Source: DASYXW01 sp035934405
GTDB lineage: Bacteria > Acidobacteriota > Terriglobia > UBA7540
Assembly: GCA_035934405.1 (NCBI GenBank)
Contig: DASYXW010000042.1
Span: 1 to 34,894 of the forward strand
Direction: 5' to 3'
DNA: 34,894 nucleotides
Under the pieces are notes generated by a model. It was given only the letters and a program-made list of their open reading frames with translations, made no database searches and was not told the origin of the DNA. Positions 1 through 5,706 of the stretch are shown here, piece after piece. How positions within the stretch are numbered: position 1 is the first letter of the stretch; each line of letters begins with the position of its first letter. Both the position numbers and the translations under genes were made by a program.

Positions 1-1
1 T

Positions 2-157
2 CCCTTCCGTCGCGAGTGCCTGCTGAACGGCTGGGACGACATCGGCCTCTCGTTGCGCTTTGACGCGAAGATCGCCGCCTACGAGAAGGCCCATCATCCC
101 GAGGCCAAGCTTTACGGCTCCGTCGATGCCGTGCGGACGGCGGGGAGCAGCGCGTGA
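2..157 (+). CDS. leuD: 3-isopropylmalate dehydratase small subunit, 3' end (partial)
   Basis: This is the last 51 codons of an open frame that enters from the left edge. The translated segment contains FRRECLLNGWDDIGL, followed by RFDAKIAAYE, which matches the conserved C-terminal part of LeuD. LeuD is the small swivelling subunit that, with LeuC, isomerises 2-isopropylmalate to 3-isopropylmalate in leucine synthesis in the cytoplasm. The stop codon TGA overlaps the GTG start of the next gene (GTGA at 154-157), so the two are probably translationally coupled. The start and most of the protein lie outside the window. Confidence 0.9.
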   Translation, partial: PFRRECLLNGWDDIGLSLRFDAKIAAYEKAHHPEAKLYGSVDAVRTAGSSA

Positions 158-1407
158 CCGTTCGCGGGAACAGTGAGGCTATTGATGTAGCCTATTTGCG
201 CTCCGAGACTCCAGGCTGCTCGAAGCGCGTCCACCTCAACAACGCCGGGGCCTCGCTCATGCCCCGGCCCGTGCTCGATGCGGTGACGAGTCACCTGGCG
301 CGCGAAGCCGAATGCGGCGGCTACGAAGCAGCGGAAGCGGCGGCGGAAGCCGTTCGCGCCGCTTATGACAGCGTGGCCCACCTGTGCGGCGCCGAGCGCC
401 GCAACGTGGCCCTGGTCGGAAGCGCCACCGACGCTTACGCCCGGGCGCTCGCGGCGTTTGACTTTGCCCCCGGCGACGCCATCGTCACCACCCGCAACGA
501 CTACATTTCCAATCAGCTCATGTTTCTCTCGCTCGCCCAGCGCCGCGGGGTCAGGATCCTCCGCGCCCGCAATTTGCCCGAAGGTGGCGTCGATCCCGAA
601 TCCGTGCGCGAGCTCATCGCGGGCTCGCGCTGCCGCCTGGTGGCCGTCACCTGGGTGCCCACGAACTCCGGCCTGGTGCAGCCGGTCGAAGCCGTGGGCA
701 AGGTTTGTGAGGCCGCGGGCGTGCCCTATCTGATTGACGCCTGCCAGGCGGTGGGGCAGATTCCCATCGACGTGAAGCGGCTTTGCTGCGACTTCCTCGC
801 CGCCACGGCGCGCAAGTTCCTGCGCGGCCCGCGCGGCATTGGGATGCTCTACGTTTCCGATGCCGCCCTCAAGCGCGGCGATTATCCCTTGCTCGTGGAC
901 ATGCGCGGCGCCGGGTGGGTTGAGGCGGACCGGTTCGAGCTGGTCGGCGACGCGCGGCGCTTCGAACAGTGGGAGCTTGCCTATGCGCTCGTGCTCGGCC
1001 TGGGCGAAGCGGCGCGTTACGCGGACTCGGTGGGTGTCGGGCGAGCTGGCGCGCTGGCGCGCGAACTGGCCGCTCATGCCCGCGGGAAACTCAGCGCCGT
1101 GGATGGCTTGCGGGTGCTCGACCGCGGTCCGGAGCTCTGCGCCATCGTCACAGTCGCAGTGCGCGGCTTCGACGCCGGGCAGGTGGTCGGCCTCCTGCGC
1201 GACCGCGGAATCAATACCAGCGCATCGTATCGCATTTACGCGGTGATCGACATGGAGGAAAAGAAAGCCGAGTCCGCGCTCCGCATCTCGCCTCACTATT
1301 ACAACACGCGTGAGGAGATTGACGCGGCGGTTGAGGCCGTGGAAGAGATCGTCCGAGACCCGCTGCGCTTCCGTGACCGGGTGAATCCGCCGCTGGCCAA
1401 GGCGTGA
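154..1407 (+). CDS. Class V aminotransferase-fold PLP enzyme (cysteine desulfurase/epimerase-like)
   Basis: The 417-aa product has the class V aminotransferase fold. Visible family features are the N-terminal LNNAGASLMPRPV motif, the cofactor aspartate in YLIDACQAVGQ (D195, Q198) and the Schiff-base lysine K221 in ATARKFLRGPRGIGMLYV. In most SufS/CsdA-type desulfurases the residue before the lysine is histidine (HK); here it is arginine, which is closer to the isopenicillin-N-epimerase-like and kynureninase-like side branches. No clear catalytic cysteine loop of SufS type is visible, so Fe-S assembly is not a safe assignment. The GTG start is chosen because it overlaps the leuD stop and the frame has no better upstream start. 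Substrate is unknown; coupling to leuD suggests amino-acid metabolism, which is inference. Confidence 0.8.
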   Translation: MTVRGNSEAIDVAYLRSETPGCSKRVHLNNAGASLMPRPVLDAVTSHLAREAECGGYEAAEAAAEAVRAAYDSVAHLCGAERRNVALVGSATDAYARALAAFDFAPGDAIVTTRNDYISNQLMFLSLAQRRGVRILRARNLPEGGVDPESVRELIAGSRCRLVAVTWVPTNSGLVQPVEAVGKVCEAAGVPYLIDACQAVGQIPIDVKRLCCDFLAATARKFLRGPRGIGMLYVSDAALKRGDYPLLVDMRGAGWVEADRFELVGDARRFEQWELAYALVLGLGEAARYADSVGVGRAGALARELAAHARGKLSAVDGLRVLDRGPELCAIVTVAVRGFDAGQVVGLLRDRGINTSASYRIYAVIDMEEKKAESALRISPHYYNTREEIDAAVEAVEEIVRDPLRFRDRVNPPLAKA

Positions 1408-1457
1408 AGCCGCCTCTTGCTTCTATACGCAACGCCATAAGTCGGCGACGGACCAAA

Positions 1458-1513
1458 CTGTAGCGGCGGTCTCCGACCGCTGGCTTTTCGGCGCTCAGAG
1501 AGCGCCGCTACAG
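1458..1513. repeat. REP-like palindromic element
   Basis: A 56-bp element bounded by a perfect 11-bp inverted repeat: CTGTAGCGGCG at 1458-1468 and CGCCGCTACAG at 1503-1513. Inside are two further hairpins, GCGGT-CTCCG-ACCGC (1466-1480) and GGCGCT-CAGAG-AGCGCC (1490-1506), so the single strand could form a cloverleaf. It lies in the spacer after the aminotransferase gene. The architecture is that of bacterial REP/BIME sequences; whether it is dispersed in this genome cannot be seen here. Confidence 0.75.
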
Positions 1514-1540
1514 AAAAACAGCTGTCGTCGACTTCTGGCG

Positions 1541-1834
1541 CTACGTATGACGTCTCGCTTTTTCAGTCAAGTATTCGACAGCTTTCTCCAGCCGCTTGTC
1601 CGCCGGATTGAGCGACGGGCCTTTCGGCACCGCCCACGATTTCAGCGCGCCGTCAATCTCGAGGCGGAAGTCGTAGCGCAGCCGCGTCGCATCGTGCTTC
1701 TGCACCACGTGCCGGCTGCCGCCCGTCGCGGCGCGGCAGCCGGCAGGCTCCGGCGTCCGGTCAAAACGCCGCTTGCGCTGGTATTCCTTGAGGGATGCCA
1801 CGGCACGATTATAGCTGCTGCGAGGGATTGGCAC
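1541..1834 (-). pseudogene. Truncated LigD 3'-phosphoesterase domain
   Basis: The frame encodes SLKEYQRKRRFDRTPEP, then HVVQKHDATRLRYDFRLE and LKSWAVPKGPSLNPADKRL, the unmistakable N-terminal part of the 3'-phosphoesterase domain of the NHEJ ligase LigD. The similarity stops after about 80 residues and the frame ends with an unrelated short tail. The usual LHYDF histidine is arginine (LRYDF), and the downstream active-site part of the domain is missing, so catalysis is unlikely. No ligase or polymerase domain follows. The family start (SLKEY) suggests initiation at the GTG at 1799-1801, not at the far end of the frame. It is either a decayed fragment or a very short derived protein; the fragment reading is preferred. 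Confidence 0.7.
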
Positions 1835-1991
1835 AGTTGCGGGCCGCGGAGTCCGCTACTCAAGGTGGCCGCCGGGGTGGCGTGGGTTATCGCACCTTTA
1901 TCGACGGAGGGTCCGGGCCGCCCGTTTTTCGTGTAGACTAAGCGGTCGACTCTCTGATGGCTGACTGCTGAACGCTGACAGCTTTTTCTCC

Positions 1992-2264
1992 GTGCGTCCA
2001 CCACGCTGGCGTGAATCCGACGTTTGGGGCCAGGTGGCTTTTTACACCGGCCTGGGTTTTATTATTCCCGGCGCGGCGCTCGGCGGATACGTCCTGGGAT
2101 GGCTGCTGGATAAGGCGCTGCACACTGCGCCGGCGCTGGCCCTGGTGGGGGCGCTCGCGGGCGTGGCCGGGGGCATTTTCGAGATTTTGCAGATCCTCAC
2201 CCGAGACGAAAAGAGGAATGCAAGCGGACCAAGCAAGCCAGGCAGGCCAAGTGGGCCAAATTGA
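1992..2264 (+). CDS. AtpZ/AtpI-like small membrane protein of the F0 cluster
   Basis: The 90-aa product starts with a short polar stretch (RPPRWRESDVWGQ) followed by two predicted membrane helices, roughly residues 15-38 and 46-68, ending in a polar tail. The layout and the segment GYVLGWLLDKAL resemble AtpZ/AtpI-type proteins that precede F0 genes and assist c-ring assembly or Mg2+ supply. The start is a GTG without a clear Shine-Dalgarno sequence, so the exact N-terminus is uncertain. Its TGA stop lies one base before the ATG of the next gene, so coupling is likely. The symbol is left blank because AtpI and AtpZ families cannot be separated by eye. Confidence 0.7.
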   Translation: MRPPRWRESDVWGQVAFYTGLGFIIPGAALGGYVLGWLLDKALHTAPALALVGALAGVAGGIFEILQILTRDEKRNASGPSKPGRPSGPN

Positions 2265-2265
2265 G

Positions 2266-2724
2266 ATGACTGAACCCCTGGTTCTCGAGAAGACCCCGGA
2301 GCCGGCGCTCGCCAAAGCCGAAGCTCGCCTGCCGCGCTGGATGGCTCTGTGCGCCGTTGGTGCGTTCGTCGCCGCCCTCTCGACCGGACGCTTCCGTTTC
2401 GCCGGCGGCTTCGCGCTTGGCGCGGCGCTCGCCGTCGTGGCGTACCGCTGGCTGCACCAGGGCATCGCTGCTGCGCTCGGCGCCGGTGAGGGTAGCGGTC
2501 GTGTGCCGAGGAGTATGGTGTTTAAGCTCGTAATCAGGTATCCTTTGGCTTTCGGTGTCGTCTACCTGTTTTACGAAACTCGCTGGCTGTCCTTTGAAGG
2601 CGTCATAGCGGGACTCTTCGTCCCGGTGGCCGGAGTTTTGATTGAGTGCCTGTTTCAGATGGGCGGGGCGATTCTGAATAGGCCCGAATCGGAAGGAGTG
2701 GGTAACGGACCGCATCGGGTTTAG
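2266..2724 (+). CDS. Small integral membrane protein, AtpI-like (ATP synthase subunit I)
   Basis: The product is 152 aa from this ATG. It has four hydrophobic segments (around residues 25-42, 45-62, 82-100 and 105-125), the size and layout of the ATP synthase I (AtpI) family. It begins one base after the stop of the preceding gene (TGAGATG), the coupled arrangement expected in an atp cluster. An alternative ATG at 2218 has AAGAGG directly before it and would add 16 Gln/Ala-rich residues while overlapping the upstream gene; the later start is preferred. Together with the preceding gene it forms the usual accessory pair ahead of atpB. Confidence 0.65.
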   Translation: MTEPLVLEKTPEPALAKAEARLPRWMALCAVGAFVAALSTGRFRFAGGFALGAALAVVAYRWLHQGIAAALGAGEGSGRVPRSMVFKLVIRYPLAFGVVYLFYETRWLSFEGVIAGLFVPVAGVLIECLFQMGGAILNRPESEGVGNGPHRV

Positions 2725-2756
2725 AGCGGACGATGCAAGACAAGTGAGTTTTTTTG

Positions 2757-2888
2757 TAAAATGTTACGAACGAAGCCGTCAACATATTGAAAACAAAGGA
2801 AAGTAGTTTTTTGGAACGCATCAAAGCCGTCAACTTATTGAAAATAAGCCGCTTGATCATTTAAAGCCGTCAGATTATTGATAAATAA
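2757..2888 (+). promoter_or_regulatory. atpB upstream region with three dyad-symmetric direct repeats
   Basis: The 193-bp spacer before atpB is much more AT-rich than its surroundings. It holds three copies of an approximately 24-bp motif with consensus AAGCCGTCAACTTATTGA followed by an A-rich tail, at 2773-2796, 2824-2847 and 2864-2888 (spacings 51 and 40 bp). Each copy has an inner dyad, TCAA-N4-TTGA in copies 1 and 2 and TCAG-N4-TTGA in copy 3. A -10-like TAAAAT lies at 2757-2762 just before copy 1, so the repeats could be operators or lie in the 5' leader. The binding factor is unknown. The arrangement differs from an FNR/CRP site, whose half-sites point the other way. Confidence 0.6.
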
Positions 2889-2917
2889 GGGGATAATCAA
2901 GCGCGGTATTTGCGATT

Positions 2918-3652
2918 ATGGAACACCCATTCTGGTTTGCTGTACTCCTGAACCATCTGCTGGCTGGCGTCGTGACGCCGTTGCTGCTGAAACTCGGCAT
3001 CACGCCGGCTGACCCGGCCCAGCCGATTCCGAGCTACCTGGCGGCCGAGGTCCTGGCGATTCTGATTATCGTTGCCGGAGCGTTGGTCTTGCGGCGGCGG
3101 CTGTCGGTGGAGAACCCCGGCAGTTTCCAGCAGGCCATGGAAGTGGTTCTCGAGTTCACTCAGACGACCGCGGAAGAGATCATCGGCCACGACGGCCAGC
3201 GCTACGTGCCGCTGCTGGGGACGCTCTTTATTTATGTGGCGCTCTGCAACGTGCTCGGTCTCGTTCCCACGCTCCAGACGCCCACCGCGCACATTGAGGT
3301 TACGCTGGGATTGGCGGCGCTGGCGTTCCTCTATTACAACTACCACGGAATCCGCCATCACGGGCTCGTCGGCTACCTCAAGCACCTCTGCGGGCCGATG
3401 CTGGCCATCGCCATCGTCATGTTTCCCATTGAGCTCATCAGCAACTTCGGCCGGCTGCTTTCCTTGAGCGTGCGTCTTTACGCCAACATGCTGGTGGGCG
3501 ACGTTCTGGAGCAGGTTTTCGGCAGCATGGTTCACATCGCTGTTCCCGTGATTTTCATGGCGCTGCACATTTTTGTGTCGCTCTTGCAGGCTTACATTTT
3601 CATGCTGCTGCCGGCGATCTATATCAGCATGGCGGTGGCGGAGGAGCATTAA
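2918..3652 (+). CDS. atpB: ATP synthase F0 subunit a
   Basis: The 244-aa product is the a subunit, the stator half of the ion channel next to the c-ring. The family signature SVRLYANMLVGD contains the essential stator arginine (R186), and the C-terminal helix contains LLQAYIFMLLPAIYISMA. An N-terminal periplasmic segment and about five to six membrane helices are visible, and the length is normal for bacterial a subunits. The ATG at 2918 gives the expected N-terminus (MEHPFWFAVLLNHLL), although no strong ribosome binding site precedes it. It follows the repeat-containing regulatory region and precedes atpE by 178 bp, an unusually long gap. Confidence 0.95.
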   Translation: MEHPFWFAVLLNHLLAGVVTPLLLKLGITPADPAQPIPSYLAAEVLAILIIVAGALVLRRRLSVENPGSFQQAMEVVLEFTQTTAEEIIGHDGQRYVPLLGTLFIYVALCNVLGLVPTLQTPTAHIEVTLGLAALAFLYYNYHGIRHHGLVGYLKHLCGPMLAIAIVMFPIELISNFGRLLSLSVRLYANMLVGDVLEQVFGSMVHIAVPVIFMALHIFVSLLQAYIFMLLPAIYISMAVAEEH

Positions 3653-3741
3653 GAGAAGACAGGAGACAGAAGACAGGAGTCAGAAGGCAGAATGTGTAGC
3701 TGACTCCTGACTCCTGTCTTCTGACTCCTGACTCCTGCTTC
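3653..3741. repeat. Purine-arm/pyrimidine-arm inverted repeat
   Basis: Immediately after the atpB stop there is a left arm built of units such as GACAGGAGTCAGAAG (3655-3690), a short centre (AATGTGTAG, 3691-3699), and a right arm of the complementary units GACTCCTGACTCCTG (3700-3738). The transcript could fold into a long, imperfect hairpin with an almost all-purine arm. The same unit family recurs at 16465-16669 and 21845-21875, with an ACAGGGG variant at 24262-24408. Confidence 0.75.
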
Positions 3742-3751
3742 ACCGGCTTGA

Positions 3752-3808
3752 TCCGCCAGCGTGAGGCCCGTCTGAACACGTGGTGTCGGGCAACCACCTC
3801 CTGGCGGA
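3752..3808 (+). promoter_or_regulatory. Stem-loop leader before atpE
   Basis: A perfect 8-bp stem, TCCGCCAG (3752-3759) with CTGGCGGA (3801-3808), encloses a 41-nt interior with a second pairing GCCCG (3766-3770) with CGGGC (3787-3791). It ends 22 nt before the atpE start, with AAGAGGAG in between as the ribosome binding site. A structured leader at this place could set the high translation needed for the c subunit; that role is inference. Confidence 0.45.
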
Positions 3809-3830
3809 AACTTACTAAGAGGAGAAAACG

Positions 3831-4151
3831 ATGAAACGTTACCTTTGGATTCTGTTGACGGCAGTCTCCGCCCTGCTGCTGGCGGCGCCGGCGTTTGCTC
3901 AGGGGACAGGCACGACTACAAGCGGCGCGGTGGATACTCACTGGATCTGGATCGCTTCGGGATTTTCCATGGCGATTGCTTCGGCCGGCTGCGGCTACGC
4001 TCAGTCGGTGGCCACGGCGGCGGCCTGCGAAGGCCTGGGACGAAATCCTGGGGCGCGCGCGTCCATTCAGTTCGCGCTCATCCTGGGCCTGGTGCTCATC
4101 GAGTCCATGGCGCTATACACGTTCGCGATCATTTACCTGAAGGTGAAGTAG
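3831..4151 (+). CDS. atpE: ATP synthase F0 subunit c with N-terminal signal peptide
   Basis: The 106-aa product is longer than the usual 75-90 aa because it begins with a signal-peptide-like segment (KRYLWILLTAVSALLLAAPAFAQ, cleavage expected after A23). The mature part has two helices, the polar loop GLGRNPGA and the ion-binding carboxylate E91 in VLIESMALY. Aligned on the loop arginine (R71), it carries Q58, E91, S92 and Y96, which match the Na+ ligands Q32, E65, S66 and Y70 of the Ilyobacter tartaricus c-ring. This makes a Na+-binding ring possible; it is an inference from alignment by eye. A strong RBS (AAGAGGAG) precedes the ATG. No further atp gene follows. Confidence 0.93.
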   Translation: MKRYLWILLTAVSALLLAAPAFAQGTGTTTSGAVDTHWIWIASGFSMAIASAGCGYAQSVATAAACEGLGRNPGARASIQFALILGLVLIESMALYTFAIIYLKVK

Positions 4152-4177
4152 GCAAGAGACCCGCACCACCGTTGTCA

Positions 4178-4212
4178 AGAGAGGCCGGCGGCAACGGCCT
4201 CTCTTCTTTCTA
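4178..4212 (+). terminator. Rho-independent terminator after atpE
   Basis: A perfect 10-bp stem, AGAGAGGCCG (4178-4187) with CGGCCTCTCT (4195-4204), has a 7-nt loop and is followed by TCTTTCT. It sits 27 nt after the atpE stop and closes the F0 transcription unit, supporting the view that F1 genes are encoded elsewhere. Confidence 0.85.
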
Positions 4213-4267
4213 ATGTAAGGTAATATATTTCTAGGTATAACTCGGCGGTAGTTGTCTGTCCTGGAAC

Positions 4268-4296
4268 TTGACAAGCGAGGTCGCGGTCGTTAAGCA
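4268..4296 (+). promoter_or_regulatory. Possible sigma70 promoter for the zinc-ribbon genes
   Basis: A perfect -35 box TTGACA (4268-4273) is followed at 17 nt by a weak -10 candidate TAAGCA (4291-4296). It lies 138 bp before the first zinc-ribbon gene, after the atpE terminator. The poor -10 makes this tentative. Confidence 0.3.
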
Positions 4297-4434
4297 TCAG
4301 TAGCTTGGCGGAGGGCTTATTTTGCTGCGTGGGTTCCATGTCCGCGTGTCCTGGAATCCCCCGCCCGTTGATCCTCTGACGTATCCGGTTCTCACACGCG
4401 CGCTTCGGTCAGCCGATTAACCAATGGGGAATGC

Positions 4435-5634
4435 ATGAGCCGAATCTATGACGCTCTGAAGGATGCCGAGCATCGGCGGACGAACGGAGCGGAGTCTGCG
4501 GCCGTGGCGCCGCCTGCCAAGCGCGCTGCCGCGCCCCTGGAGCGCACAGGTCTTATGGGCGCTCTGAAGACCAAACTCTTTTCGAGCGCACGGCCTGGAG
4601 ACGAAGCCGCGCTGACCTTGAGGTCCCCGAGCGACGAAGGCGATCCCAAGAGGCGGCCGGCGACGGTTGTCGACAGCGTTACGAAGCCGGGACCTGCGGC
4701 TGCGAAGGCGGTCGAGCGCCCCGGCGAGAGGCCGACGACGGATCGTGTCCGTGCGCCAGCCGCTGGCGGGAGCTTACCTGCCACTTCGCCTGAGGTCGCC
4801 CGCGGGGAACACCGGGCGGCCGATCTCTCGGGGAGCCTGGCCACGGAAACTGCCGGCCTTTCGCAACAGCTCGGTTCAGTGAGCGCCGAAATCACTGCGC
4901 TCGAAGCCGGTTTTTCGCGGCTTGCCGAGCGTCTGGTGGAGACCGCCCGGAACCTGCAGCAGAGCGGCGCGGTTCCTTCCGAGGGATCGATCACCGAGGT
5001 TTCCGATTGCCGGCGGGATTTTCAGGCCGTCGGCGCCAGAGTGACAAAGCTCGCTCGCTCCGTCGGCGTACCGGCCCAATATCTGGCTGCGCCGCCGGGC
5101 TCCATCGGCGATTTGCGAGCCCTCCTGGAGGTCGCTTCCTTTCACGACGGTCGTCGCCGGGCGATCGCAGTTCTGGACCGGGTTCTCTCGATTGCCCATC
5201 GCGACAGCGCCGAGTTCCAACCTCTCTCGGAATGCCAGGCCGGTGCGCGTCAGTTGCGGGAAGCGATCATCTCGGCAGACTGGCCCGCGCATCATCCTGA
5301 CTCGCAATCCTTGTCATCGGCCGGGCACCCGTTCGCCAAGCTCGTCATTCTCGTCGAGCGGGGAGAGAAACTGAGCGATGAGCAGTGGCTTAGCTTCCAC
5401 GACGCGGTCGCTGATTCCTTTGGCAAGCCGCTGGCGGTTGCCATCACCCGGAATCGCTTGCGCATGGAGGGCGCCTCCTCAGTTGGCGCGCCGATTCCCG
5501 AGTCGCCGGTTGAGGAGTCTGCGCTCCGAAACGGCGCGGCGGCGGCGGAGACGACCGGCCGATGCTGGAGCTGTGATGCGGAGCTGGAGGGCGGAGCAAA
5601 GTTCTGTGGCGAATGCGGGGCGCCCTCAAGCTGA
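4435..5634 (+). CDS. Zinc-ribbon protein with polysaccharide-kinase-like N-terminal motif
   Basis: The 399-aa product begins MSRIYDALKDAEHRR, a motif that also opens many exopolysaccharide tyrosine kinases and chain-length regulators, but no Walker motifs follow. Residues 35-140 are Ala/Pro/Arg-rich and probably disordered. Residues 145-340 look largely helical (an amphipathic segment around SQQLGSVSAEITALEAGF). The C-terminus is a treble-clef zinc ribbon with Cys377, Cys380, Cys391 and Cys394. No signal peptide or membrane helix is visible, so a cytoplasmic location is likely. GGGGA precedes the ATG. The gene is followed after 72 bp by a second zinc-ribbon gene with a TonB domain, so the two probably act together. 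Function is unknown. Confidence 0.75.
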   Translation: MSRIYDALKDAEHRRTNGAESAAVAPPAKRAAAPLERTGLMGALKTKLFSSARPGDEAALTLRSPSDEGDPKRRPATVVDSVTKPGPAAAKAVERPGERPTTDRVRAPAAGGSLPATSPEVARGEHRAADLSGSLATETAGLSQQLGSVSAEITALEAGFSRLAERLVETARNLQQSGAVPSEGSITEVSDCRRDFQAVGARVTKLARSVGVPAQYLAAPPGSIGDLRALLEVASFHDGRRRAIAVLDRVLSIAHRDSAEFQPLSECQAGARQLREAIISADWPAHHPDSQSLSSAGHPFAKLVILVERGEKLSDEQWLSFHDAVADSFGKPLAVAITRNRLRMEGASSVGAPIPESPVEESALRNGAAAAETTGRCWSCDAELEGGAKFCGECGAPSS

Positions 5635-5706
5635 CGGAAACGAAGGAACGCACTCGTCGATAGCAAGAGCCGCAGCGGGAGCTGCCGAAAAGAAGATCAG
5701 GGCGTT

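Noticed and set aside
112..1296. Long open frame antisense to the class V aminotransferase gene
   Set aside because: It mirrors the codon pattern of the real gene on the other strand in high-GC DNA, and its translation is rich in Ala, Arg, Gly and His without any recognisable motif.
1954..1985. CTGACTGCTGAACGCTGACAG-like stretch before the first F0 gene as another copy of the repeat family
   Set aside because: The unit differs from GACAGGAGTCAG and there is no inverse arm, so membership is not convincing.
2773..2888. Repeats before atpB considered as a CRISPR array
   Set aside because: Only three imperfect copies, with unequal short spacing of 51 and 40 bp and sequence drift between copies, and no cas genes.
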